Positions 1 through 7,244 of a DNA stretch of 39,725 bases are shown one piece after another. Both the position numbers and the translations under genes were made by a program. How positions within the stretch are numbered: position 1 is the first letter of the stretch; every line of letters starts with the position of its first letter. This stretch comes from Acetobacteraceae bacterium (GTDB taxonomy: Bacteria; Pseudomonadota; Alphaproteobacteria; Acetobacterales; Acetobacteraceae): contig DAHWFB010000054.1 of assembly GCA_027326105.1 (NCBI GenBank), forward strand, positions 1 through 39,725. The letters are read 5' to 3'. A model generated the notes under the pieces. That model did not search any database, was not told the DNA's origin, and saw only the letters and a list, made by a program, of their open reading frames with translations.

Positions 1-1601
1 GGCATCGGCCCGAGCAGCTCCGGCTCGCCGGCGAGGATCGTCGCCCGCGCCTCCTCCGGTTCGGGAATGCCGCTCGCGATCGCCACCATCAGGATGACGA
101 TGCTGAACACCGCGACCACCACCATGTCGATCCCCATCGGAAGCAGCCCGCTGCCGCCGGTGAGATCCTTCGGGCCCATGCGGGTGAGCAGCCACATGCC
201 GACGAAATACGGCGCGAGCCACCAGGCCCCGCGCCATTCGAGATGGGCGAGCGAACCCTTGGTGAACATCTCATAGGCGACGAACAGCACGAAGAAGACC
301 AGGATCATGCCGAAGACGTAATTGTCGGTGTCGGCGCCGCTCCAGTAGATGATGAGGTTGGAGATGATGAACGCCAGCCCCGCCACCGGCCAGGCGGCTT
401 TGAGCAGGAACGGCCGCGGATGGCCCTCGATCGGCAAGGTCTTGCGCAGGGTGAGCAGCACCACCGGCCCGATGCCGTAGGACAGCACGGTGACCGAGGA
501 GATGTAGTTCACGATCGTCTGCCACTGCGGGAAGGGGAACAGGAACACCAGCCCGAACAGGAAGGTGATGGCGAGCGCCACCACCGGCACGCCGCGCTCG
601 GTCAGCGCGGAGAGCCCCTTCGACATCAGCCCCTCGTTGCCGATGGCGAACAGCACCCGCGAGGTGGTGGTGGTGTAGATGATGCCGGTGCCCGCCGGGG
701 AGATGACGGAGTCGATGTAGAGGAAGGCGGCGAGCCAGCCCAGCCCGAGCAGCGAGGCGAGGCCCGCGAACGGCCCGGCGATCCCCTTGAACGTCAGCTT
801 CGCCCAGCCGTGGGCGAGATCCTTGGGGTCGATGGCGGCGATCAGCGCCACCTGCAAGGTGATGTAGAGGATGGCCCCGATCACCACCGAGCCCACCACC
901 GCGATCGGCAGATTGCGGCGCGGGTTGCTCGATTCGCCGGCGAGTTCGATCGCCTGGCGGAAGCCGAGGTAGCTGAACACGATGCCGGAGGTGGAGACCG
1001 CCGAGAGGATGCCGTGGGTGCCCATCGGCGAGAAGCCGTGGCTGGTCAGATTCTCGAAATGCCCGCCGACCACGATCAGCATCACCGCGGTCAGCGCCGG
1101 CACCAGGAGCTTCCACCACACCAGCGTGGTGTTGAGCTGCAATACCCAGCGGATGCCGAAGAAATTCACCACCACGAACAGCGCGAGCAGGCCCGCCGCC
1201 TCAATGAAGCCGAGCGGCGAGGCGGCATCCGGGGTGACAATGCCGGGCAGGTAGTTGTGGGCGTATTTCATCACGCCCAGAACCTCGGCCGGTGCCACCG
1301 TCACGTAGCCGAGGAACACCACCCAGCTCATGATCAGCGCGATCAGCGAGCCGTGGCTGAGCTTGGGGAACGCGACCACCGCGCCGCCGCGAGGAAAGGC
1401 GGTGGTGAGTTCGGCATAGACGAACGAGAGCAGCAGCACCGCCACCGCGCCGATCATCCAGGCGATGATCGAGGCCGGCCCCGCCGTCTGCGCCGCGGTC
1501 AGCGGGCCGAACAGCCAGCCGGAGCCGACGATACCTCCCATGCTGGCGAACAGCAGGCCGATCAGCCCGGCTTCGCGCCTCAGCTTTCTACCTTCTTCCA
1601 T
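1..1601 (-). CDS. APC-family amino acid permease (3' end outside window)
   Basis: The minus strand reads open from an ATG at 1601 to the window edge, about 533 codons with no stop, so the C-terminus is missing. A GGAGG sits 7 bases before the start. The protein begins MEEGRKLRREAGLIGLLFAS and then has MGGIVGSGWLFG, the glycine-rich first unwound helix typical of APC transporters. About twelve hydrophobic segments follow, with a conserved-looking GFRQAIELAGESSNPRRNLP loop between helices. It should be an inner-membrane proton- or sodium-coupled amino acid importer. It diverges from a DapA-family lyase and an FAD amino-acid dehydrogenase, so an amino acid such as hydroxyproline or a D-amino acid is a reasonable substrate guess. 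Family is confident; substrate is not. Confidence 0.85.
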   Translation of the reverse strand, partial: MEEGRKLRREAGLIGLLFASMGGIVGSGWLFGPLTAAQTAGPASIIAWMIGAVAVLLLSFVYAELTTAFPRGGAVVAFPKLSHGSLIALIMSWVVFLGYVTVAPAEVLGVMKYAHNYLPGIVTPDAASPLGFIEAAGLLALFVVVNFFGIRWVLQLNTTLVWWKLLVPALTAVMLIVVGGHFENLTSHGFSPMGTHGILSAVSTSGIVFSYLGFRQAIELAGESSNPRRNLPIAVVGSVVIGAILYITLQVALIAAIDPKDLAHGWAKLTFKGIAGPFAGLASLLGLGWLAAFLYIDSVISPAGTGIIYTTTTSRVLFAIGNEGLMSKGLSALTERGVPVVALAITFLFGLVFLFPFPQWQTIVNYISSVTVLSYGIGPVVLLTLRKTLPIEGHPRPFLLKAAWPVAGLAFIISNLIIYWSGADTDNYVFGMILVFFVLFVAYEMFTKGSLAHLEWRGAWWLAPYFVGMWLLTRMGPKDLTGGSGLLPMGIDMVVVAVFSIVILMVAIASGIPEPEEARATILAGEPELLGPM

Positions 1602-1781
1602 GCCTTCCCCTCCAGTTGTATTCGGCCCCAGGGCCGTCTCTTCCCGAGTGACGTTTCCCCGGGTCCGTAACGTGACTTGAAATCATCGCGCGCTGCAAGC
1701 CATTTTCTCGCCACGCTTCCGCCGCATTGACCCTCCTTGCGCCCCGCCCCATCATCGCGCGGCACTTTCCGGAGGCTTGGC
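1602..1781. promoter_or_regulatory. Divergent intergenic region between permease and lyase
   Basis: These 180 bases separate two divergent genes and must hold both promoters. Shine-Dalgarno-like GGAGG motifs are visible for both starts: at 1771-1775 for the lyase and just upstream of 1601 for the permease. I could not pick a convincing -35/-10 pair, and no regulator gene lies next to it inside the window. Confidence 0.4.
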
Positions 1782-2693
1782 ATGAAGGTGAACTGGCAGG
1801 GTGTCTTTCCCGCCCTGATGACCGAAATGACCGCGGACGGCGGGCTCGACCTTCCCGCCACCGCCCGCCACATCGAATCCTGCCTCGCGGCGGGCGCCGA
1901 GGGGCTCATCATGCTCGGCACGCTGGGCGAGAACGCCTCGCTCTCGCCGGACGAGAAGGAGGCCGTGGTGCGCACCGCGGCCGAGACGGTGGCCGGGCGC
2001 GTTCCCGTGCTCGCCGGTGTCGCCGAATACACCACCGAACTCGGCATCGGCTTCGCCCGCCGCGCCGAGCGCGCCGGCGCCGCCGGGCTGATGGCGCTGC
2101 CCTGCATGGTCTACCAGCAGGACGGGCGCGAGGCGGTGGCGCATTTCACCGCGCTCGCCGCCGCAACCGGCCTGCCGATCATGATCTACAACAACCCGGT
2201 GTCCTACCGCGTCGATCTCGGGCCGGAGGATTTCGCCCGCCTCGCCGAGGTCGAGAACATCGTCGCGGTGAAGGAATCCAGCCACGATTCGCGCCGCATC
2301 ACCGACATGATCAACCGCCTCGGCGACCGCTACCGCCTGTTCTGCGGGGTCGATGATCTGGTCCTCGAAAATCTGACGATGGGGGCGGTGGGCTGGGTCG
2401 CCGGCCTGGTCAACGCCTTCCCGCGCGAGGCGGTCGCCCTCTGTCGCCTCGCCCGCGCCGGGCGGATGGCCGAGGCGGTGGCGCTCTACCGCTGGTTCAT
2501 GCCGCTCCTGCACCTCGATGTCGCGGTCAAGCTCGTGCAATACATCAAGCTCGCCAACCAGATCACGGGCGAAGGCGCGGAATGGGTGCGCCCGCCGCGC
2601 CTGCCGCTGATCGGGGAGGAACGGGAGCGTGTGGTCCGCATCGTCGAGGAGGCGCTTGCCACCCGTCCGGTGGGCCTCAAGTCCGCCGCCTGA
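1782..2693 (+). CDS. DapA-family lyase, likely Pyr4H2C deaminase-like
   Basis: A 303-residue class I aldolase-type (beta/alpha)8 barrel of the dihydrodipicolinate synthase/NAL family. It has GTLGE (46-50) where DapA has GTTGE, the tyrosine of IYNNPV (Y136), and the Schiff-base lysine in VAVKESS (K164). The ATG at 1782 was chosen because GGAGG lies 6 bases upstream and the family starts at this point; a longer frame to 1737 adds nothing recognisable. The next gene, 9 bases downstream, is an FAD D-amino-acid dehydrogenase. In hydroxyproline clusters such a pair is D-hydroxyproline dehydrogenase plus delta1-pyrroline-4-hydroxy-2-carboxylate deaminase. That role is inferred from context; a plain keto-acid aldolase is also possible. 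True DapA is less likely given the GTLGE change and the neighbours. Confidence 0.85.
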   Translation: MKVNWQGVFPALMTEMTADGGLDLPATARHIESCLAAGAEGLIMLGTLGENASLSPDEKEAVVRTAAETVAGRVPVLAGVAEYTTELGIGFARRAERAGAAGLMALPCMVYQQDGREAVAHFTALAAATGLPIMIYNNPVSYRVDLGPEDFARLAEVENIVAVKESSHDSRRITDMINRLGDRYRLFCGVDDLVLENLTMGAVGWVAGLVNAFPREAVALCRLARAGRMAEAVALYRWFMPLLHLDVAVKLVQYIKLANQITGEGAEWVRPPRLPLIGEERERVVRIVEEALATRPVGLKSAA

Positions 2694-2702
2694 ATCGCGC
2701 CG

Positions 2703-3917
2703 GTGGCGCGCATCGCCGTCATCGGCGCCGGCGTCGTCGGGCTCGCCGCCGCGCTTGCCTTGCGCGCCGACGGGCACGAGGTGATCGTCTTCGACCGCGA
2801 CCCAGAGGGCGACAAATGCTCCTGGGGCAATGCCGGCGCGCTCGCCGTGACCGAGATCGTGCCCCGCTCTGGCCCCGGGCTGCTGTGGAAAATTCCCGGC
2901 TGGCTGCTCGACCCGCTCGGCCCGCTGGCGCTGCGCCCCGGCCATCTGCCGCGCCTGCTGCCCTGGCTCGCCCGCTTCCTCGCCTCCGGGCGGGCGGCGG
3001 AGGTGGCCAAGGCCGCCGCGGCGCTGGCGGCACTCCATGCACTGACCGCGGGCGAATGGCGGCGCCTGCTGGCCGCGACCGGCATGAGCGGGGAATTGCG
3101 CGAGACGGGTGCGCTCACCCTCTACCGCACCGAGCGGGGCTTCGCCGAAGACCAGCGCTTCTGGGCGATCTCGCGCGCCCACGGCATCGCGTTCGAGGAA
3201 CTCACACCCTCCGCGGCCCGCGCGATGGAGCCGGCGCTCACCCCCGACATCGCCCGCGCCGTGTTCACCCCGGGTTGGATGCATGTCTCCGACCCGAAGG
3301 CGATCTGGGCCGGGCTGCTCGCCGCCGCGCGCGGGCGGGGGATCGGCATCCGCCGCGCCGAGATCGCCTCTATCGCCGCGCCCGGCGTGGTTGCGGACGA
3401 GCGGTTCGAACGTATTCTCGTCGCCGCCGGCGCCTGGTCCGCACGCCTGGTCCACAGCGCCGGCGAGCGCGCCCTGCTCGAGGCCGAGCGCGGCTACAAC
3501 ACCACCCTGCCGCGCCCGGGCATCGAGGTCGGGCGGGAGTTGATCTTCGCCGAGCACCATTTCGTCGCCACCCCGCTTGCGGTCGGGCTGCGGATTGGCG
3601 GCGCCGCCGAGTTCGCCGGGCTCGCGGCCCCGCCCAACTACGCCCGCGCCGCCGCGCTGTTGACGCTGGCCCGGCGCTACCTGCCCGGCCTCGATCCCGC
3701 GGGCGGGACGGTATGGATGGGCCAGCGCCCGAGCACGCCCGATTCGCTGCCGGTCATCGGCCTCTCGCCGCGCCGGCCGGATCTCGCCTACGCTTTCGGC
3801 CACGGCCATCTCGGCCTCACCCAGGCCGCCGGCACCGCGCGGCTGATCACCGAGCTGATCGCCGGGCGCGCCCCTGCGATCGACCCGGCGCCCTTCGCGA
3901 TCACGCGCTTCGCTTGA
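2703..3917 (+). CDS. FAD-dependent D-amino acid dehydrogenase (DadA/LhpB-like)
   Basis: A 404-residue DAO-superfamily oxidoreductase. The N-terminal Rossmann fold starts at residue 4 with IAVIGAGVVGLAAAL, a GxGxxG dinucleotide-binding motif, followed by an acidic residue in IVFDRDPEG. CSWGNAGAL at about 39 resembles the conserved S-x-A-NAG segment of DadA and hydroxyproline dehydrogenases. The C-terminal GQRPSTPDSLPVIG and FGHGHLGLTQAAGTARL segments are the usual FAD-contacting end of this family. The start is a GTG 9 bases after the lyase stop, so the two are probably one transcript. It likely oxidises a D-amino or imino acid and passes electrons to the respiratory chain. Substrate is inferred only from the neighbours. 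Confidence 0.85.
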   Translation: MARIAVIGAGVVGLAAALALRADGHEVIVFDRDPEGDKCSWGNAGALAVTEIVPRSGPGLLWKIPGWLLDPLGPLALRPGHLPRLLPWLARFLASGRAAEVAKAAAALAALHALTAGEWRRLLAATGMSGELRETGALTLYRTERGFAEDQRFWAISRAHGIAFEELTPSAARAMEPALTPDIARAVFTPGWMHVSDPKAIWAGLLAAARGRGIGIRRAEIASIAAPGVVADERFERILVAAGAWSARLVHSAGERALLEAERGYNTTLPRPGIEVGRELIFAEHHFVATPLAVGLRIGGAAEFAGLAAPPNYARAAALLTLARRYLPGLDPAGGTVWMGQRPSTPDSLPVIGLSPRRPDLAYAFGHGHLGLTQAAGTARLITELIAGRAPAIDPAPFAITRFA

Positions 3918-3919
3918 GC

Positions 3920-4570
3920 ATGTGCCTGCTCGCGATCGATTGCGCCGGCGGCCGCCTCGCCGTGCTGCTGTGGCAGGAGGGCGCGGTGCGCGCGGTGGCG
4001 GCGGAGCAGGGCGCGCGCGCGCAAGCCGCCCGTCTGCCGCCGCTGGTGGCCGGTCTGCTCGCGGAGGCCGCGGTGGCGCCGGAGGCGCTCTACGCGGTCG
4101 CCGTTGCGACCGGGCCGGGCAGCTTCACCGGCATCCGCGCCGGTATTGCCTTCGCCGCCGGCTTCGCCGCCGCCGCCGGCCTGCCGCTCTATGGCGTCGA
4201 TCGGGCGCAAGCGTACCGCGCCTTCCCGCCGCCGGTGCCCGGCGCTGCCCTGTGGGTCGCGATCGGCTCCGGGCGTGGCAGCATTTTTCTCGATCGCGGC
4301 GGTGGCTTCGCCGTGGTCGATCCGGCGGAGCCCGCGCTGGTCGCACCATCGGGGCGGCTGCTGATCGCAGGCGACGCAGCGGCCCTGCTCGCGGCCCACC
4401 TGCCCTCGCCGGCGGAGGGTGCGATCACCGTGTGGGACCCGCCCGAGCCCGCCGAGGGGATCGCCCGCGCCGCCGCCCGGCGCCACGCCGCGGGCGAACG
4501 CCCGGCCGCGCCGCCGCTGCCGCTCTATATCGATCCTCCCGCCCTCGGGCCGGCGCCGGCGCGGCGATGA
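3920..4570 (+). CDS. tsaB: tRNA threonylcarbamoyladenosine biosynthesis protein TsaB
   Basis: A 216-residue ASKHA-fold protein. The N-terminal LLAIDCAGGRLAVLL is the phosphate-1-type strand, and VAVATGPGSFTGIRAGIAFA at about 55-75 is the TsaB/TsaD signature. TsaB is the non-catalytic partner that assembles with TsaD and TsaE to put the threonylcarbamoyl group on A37 of ANN-decoding tRNAs. The ATG lies 2 bases after the dehydrogenase stop. The C-terminus overlaps rimI in an ATGA junction, so translation is probably coupled. The tsaB-rimI pairing is common in proteobacteria and supports both calls. The tail is rich in Ala and Pro and looks divergent. Confidence 0.93.
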   Translation: MCLLAIDCAGGRLAVLLWQEGAVRAVAAEQGARAQAARLPPLVAGLLAEAAVAPEALYAVAVATGPGSFTGIRAGIAFAAGFAAAAGLPLYGVDRAQAYRAFPPPVPGAALWVAIGSGRGSIFLDRGGGFAVVDPAEPALVAPSGRLLIAGDAAALLAAHLPSPAEGAITVWDPPEPAEGIARAAARRHAAGERPAAPPLPLYIDPPALGPAPARR

Positions 4571-5028
4571 GCGGGCCCGCGCGACCACGGCTCGCCGGCC
4601 CGGCGGAGGCGGCCGCGCTCGCCGCCCTGCACGCCAGCGCCTTCGCCCCGCCCGCGGCCTGGAGTGCGCCCGCCATCGCCGGCCTGCTCACGACCCCCGG
4701 CGTTGCCGCACTGCTCGATGCCGCAGGAGGCTTTCTGATGCTGCGCACGGCGGCGGACGAGGCCGAGATCCTGACCCTCGCGGTGGCCCCCGCCGCACGC
4801 CGGCGCGGCGTCGGGGCGGGGCTGCTGGCGGCGGCGCAAGCTCTCGCCGCGGCGCGCGGGGCGCGGCGGATGCTGCTCGAAGTGGCGGAGGCCAACACGG
4901 CGGCCCGCGCGCTGTACCGGGCGGCGGGTTTCCACGAGGCCGGCCGCCGCCGCGCCTACTACGAGGACGGGACCGACGCCCTCCTGCTCGCCCGCCGGCT
5001 CAGCCCCTGCGGATCAGCAACACCGTGA
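4567..5028 (+). CDS. rimI: Ribosomal-protein alanine N-acetyltransferase RimI
   Basis: A 153-residue GNAT acetyltransferase. The acetyl-CoA pyrophosphate loop is RRRGVGAG (78-85). It is followed by RRMLLEVAEANTAARALYRAAGF, the beta5/alpha4 region typical of RimI, and by the RRRAYYEDG end seen in RimI. RimI acetylates the N-terminal alanine of ribosomal protein S18 in E. coli. The start ATG overlaps the tsaB stop by four bases. The last 29 bases overlap the convergent TusA-like gene on the other strand. Confidence 0.9.
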   Translation: MSGPARPRLAGPAEAAALAALHASAFAPPAAWSAPAIAGLLTTPGVAALLDAAGGFLMLRTAADEAEILTLAVAPAARRRGVGAGLLAAAQALAAARGARRMLLEVAEANTAARALYRAAGFHEAGRRRAYYEDGTDALLLARRLSPCGSATP

Positions 5029-5236
5029 TGCCGGCGGCGTCGGTTTCGGCGCTCAACACCGCGTGCCCCTGGGCCTCGGCGGTGCGCGGGACCGAGGCGC
5101 GCGGCTCCTCCCCGCGCAACCGCACCCGCAGGATCTGCCCCGGAGCGAGCCGGTCGAGTGCCAGCCGGGTGCGCACGAAGGTCATCGGGCAGGTTTCGCC
5201 GGTGATGTCGATTTCGCGGTCTACCGTCCATGCCAT
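5000..5236 (-). CDS. TusA/SirA-family sulfurtransferase-like protein
   Basis: A 78-residue protein of the TusA fold. DITGETCPMTFVRTRLALD at about 10-28 contains the family Cys-Pro motif, with the cysteine expected to carry the persulfide, followed by the LAPGQILRVRL strand. TusA-like proteins relay sulfur for thiouridine, molybdopterin or sulfur-oxidation chemistry; which partner applies here cannot be told from context. The ATG at 5236 has AAAGG upstream. The gene is convergent with rimI (29-bp overlap of the 3' ends) and its 5' end backs onto the mucR promoter region. Confidence 0.85.
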   Translation of the reverse strand: MAWTVDREIDITGETCPMTFVRTRLALDRLAPGQILRVRLRGEEPRASVPRTAEAQGHAVLSAETDAAGITVLLIRRG

Positions 5237-5294
5237 ATCAGGACCTTTGTTTCTCGAAACTTCTTGAAATGCGGCAAGCCGATCAAAATATCCG

Positions 5295-5323
5295 TTGCGA
5301 AACGCCGCGAGGCTCTATTATAC
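5295..5323 (+). promoter_or_regulatory. Predicted promoter of the mucR-like gene
   Basis: The region 5240-5350 is strikingly AT-rich for this window. TTGCGA at 5295-5300 and TATTAT at 5316-5321 form a -35/-10 pair with a 15-bp spacer; reading the -10 as TTATAC at 5318-5323 gives 17 bp. Ros/MucR proteins bind AT-rich DNA and often repress their own genes, so autoregulation here is plausible but inferred. Confidence 0.45.
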
Positions 5324-5359
5324 GAATCGTGTGTCACGCGGCAGAAGGGGAGCATAACC

Positions 5360-5764
5360 ATGGCCGATGAGCCGAACACCGATCTTCTGGGATTGACCGC
5401 GCAGATCGTCTCCGCCCATGTCGCGCACAATTCCGTGTCCACCGAAAATCTCGTCTCTCTCATTCAGGATGTCTACAAGACCCTCTCCTCGGTCGGCAAG
5501 GAGGAGCCAGCGCAGGAACGGCCGCAACCTGCGGTTCCGGTCAAGAAGTCCGTCTTCCCCGACCATATCGTCTGCCTCGAAGACGGCAAGAAGCTCAAGA
5601 TGCTGAAGCGTCACCTCAAGACCTCCTACAACATGACGCCCGATGAATATCGCGAGCGCTGGGGCCTCGCGGCGGACTATCCGATGGTCGCCCCCGACTA
5701 CGCGCGCCATCGTTCCTCTCTCGCAAAGAAAATCGGGCTTGGCACCAAGGCCCGCGCCCGCTGA
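5360..5764 (+). CDS. mucR: Ros/MucR-family transcriptional regulator
   Basis: A 134-residue protein matching MucR over its length. The N-terminal helix region (1-45) corresponds to the oligomerisation part, followed by the zinc-finger-like DNA-binding domain VCLEDGKKLKMLKRHLKTSY and the MTPDEYRERWGL and YPMVAPDYA blocks. Canonical Ros uses C-x2-C-x9-H-x4-H. Here C72 and H85 are kept, but the second Cys is Asp75 and the last His is Tyr90. Zinc-lacking members of the family are known, so this is probably functional. The ATG at 5360 has a GGGGAG upstream. MucR proteins act as global, H-NS-like regulators of envelope polysaccharide, motility and cell cycle genes in alphaproteobacteria. Confidence 0.92.
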   Translation: MADEPNTDLLGLTAQIVSAHVAHNSVSTENLVSLIQDVYKTLSSVGKEEPAQERPQPAVPVKKSVFPDHIVCLEDGKKLKMLKRHLKTSYNMTPDEYRERWGLAADYPMVAPDYARHRSSLAKKIGLGTKARAR

Positions 5765-5916
5765 ACGCCCCCGCCGCGCGTCTCCGCGGGGCCGGTTTGC
5801 CGCCTGGCCCGGGTTGGTTGTAGTTTGCCGTGGTCGTGCGCTTGGCGGCGGCTCTGCCGTGGTGCGCATGGGGTGAGGCTGGACCGCCACCCGCCTCTTG
5901 GTCCAAAAGGCAGGCG

Positions 5917-6393
5917 ATGGAATCGCGCATCGAGCGCCTCTGTGTCGAGAAGGGCCTCAAGATGACCGGCCAGCGCCGGGTCATCGCGCTCGTCCTTTCC
6001 GAGGCGGACGATCATCCCGACGTCGAGGAGCTCTACCGCCGCGCCTCGCGCCGCGACGCCCATATCTCCATCGCCACCGTCTATCGCACGGTGCGGCTGC
6101 TGGAGGAGAAGGGCATCCTGGAGAAGCGGGACTTCGGCGGCGGGCGCGCCCGCTACGAGCCCACCGGGGAGGATCACGCCAGCCACCACCATCTGATCGA
6201 CGTCGATAGCGGCAAGGTGGTGGAATTCGCCAATTCCGACCATGAGCGGCTGGTCCGCGCCATCGCCGAGCGGCTGGGCTTCGACCTGGTCTCCCACCGT
6301 CTCGAGCTGTTCGGCCGCCGCCGCGAGCAACCAAGGCGCGACCGCGGGGCGCTCCCGGACTCCGAACCCGCCCCGCTCGGGGCCAACCCATGA
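5917..6393 (+). CDS. fur: Fur-family metalloregulator (Fur/Mur type)
   Basis: A 158-residue ferric-uptake-regulator-type repressor. GLKMTGQRRVIALVL begins the winged helix and SIATVYRTVRLLEEKGI is the DNA-recognition helix. HASHHHLIDVDSGKVVEF is the hinge and first dimerisation strand with the metal-site histidines. The CxxC pair of E. coli Fur is absent (IDVDSG), as in alphaproteobacterial Fur/Mur proteins, so whether it senses iron or manganese is open. The ATG at 5917 is preferred over upstream starts because the family begins about here and an AAGG lies upstream. The stop overlaps the olsB start by four bases, an unusual pairing of a metal sensor with a lipid enzyme. Confidence 0.9.
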   Translation: MESRIERLCVEKGLKMTGQRRVIALVLSEADDHPDVEELYRRASRRDAHISIATVYRTVRLLEEKGILEKRDFGGGRARYEPTGEDHASHHHLIDVDSGKVVEFANSDHERLVRAIAERLGFDLVSHRLELFGRRREQPRRDRGALPDSEPAPLGANP

Positions 6394-7235
6394 CCGCCGA
6401 AACCCCTGCCGTCCCCCGCCCCGAACCCGCCGCCGGCTTCGGCGAACTGCGCGCCGGCAACCTCGGCGTGCGGATCGCCGCCGGATCCGCCGAGATCGAC
6501 GCGGTGCAGGCGCTGCGCTACCGCATCTTCTACGGCGAGATGGGCGCCGCCGCGGACGCCGCGACCGCCGCGACCGCCCGCGACCGCGACCGGTTCGACG
6601 CCATCGCCGATCACCTTCTCGTCATCGACCATGATCTCGGCGCCGGGGCGGAAGGTGTGGTCGGCACCTACCGGCTCATCCGCCGCGAGGCCGCCGCGCG
6701 GCTCGGGCGCTTCTACTCGGCGGACGAGTACGACATCGCCCCGGTGCTGCACTTCCCCGGCCGCATCCTCGAACTCGGCCGCTCCTGCGTCGATGCCTCC
6801 TACCGCAACCGCGCGGTGATGCAATTGCTCTGGCGCGGCATCGCGGCCTACGTCTTCCACCACCGCATCGATCTGATGTTCGGCTGCGCCAGCCTGCCGG
6901 GAACCGACCCGGACGCGCTCGCCCCCGAGCTCACCTACCTCTATGAGAACCATCTGGCCCCGCCGGCGCTGCGCCCGCGCGCGCTACCCGAGCGGCGGGT
7001 GGAGATGCTGCGCCTCGACCCCACGACGATCGACCCCCGCCGCACGCTGTCGCAGCTTCCGCCGCTGATCAAGGGGTATCTGCGCCTCGGCGGGTTCGTC
7101 GGCGACGGCGCGGTGATCGACCGCCAGTTCAACACCACCGATGTCGCGATCGTGGTCAAGACCGATCTCGTCACCGACAAATACTATCGCCACTACGAAC
7201 GCCAGCTGCGTGAGGCGCTCGACGAGCGGGGGTAG
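6390..7235 (+). CDS. olsB: L-ornithine N-alpha-acyltransferase (OlsB-like)
   Basis: A 281-residue GNAT-like acyltransferase of the OlsB/autoinducer-synthase-like group. Key segments are ALRYRIFYGEMGA (about 47-59), GTYRLIRR, LELGRSCVDASYRN and LMFGCASLPGTDP, all characteristic of OlsB, ending with IKGYLRLGGFVGDGAVID and a C-terminal KYYRHYERQL. OlsB transfers a 3-hydroxyacyl chain from ACP to ornithine, the first step of ornithine-lipid synthesis at the inner membrane. The start overlaps the fur stop (ATGA). The expected O-acyltransferase OlsA is not adjacent; a PlsC-type candidate sits at 35628-36491. The gene is convergent with uvrB. Confidence 0.85.
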   Translation: MTAETPAVPRPEPAAGFGELRAGNLGVRIAAGSAEIDAVQALRYRIFYGEMGAAADAATAATARDRDRFDAIADHLLVIDHDLGAGAEGVVGTYRLIRREAAARLGRFYSADEYDIAPVLHFPGRILELGRSCVDASYRNRAVMQLLWRGIAAYVFHHRIDLMFGCASLPGTDPDALAPELTYLYENHLAPPALRPRALPERRVEMLRLDPTTIDPRRTLSQLPPLIKGYLRLGGFVGDGAVIDRQFNTTDVAIVVKTDLVTDKYYRHYERQLREALDERG

Positions 7236-7244
7236 CGGCCGCCG

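Noticed and set aside
243-1670. A 475-codon plus-strand frame over the permease
   Set aside because: The minus strand here encodes a clear APC transporter; the plus frame is a repetitive His/Arg/Glu-rich shadow.
1782-2693. Housekeeping dapA (lysine synthesis)
   Set aside because: GTLGE replaces the GTTGE motif and the neighbours are catabolic amino-acid genes.
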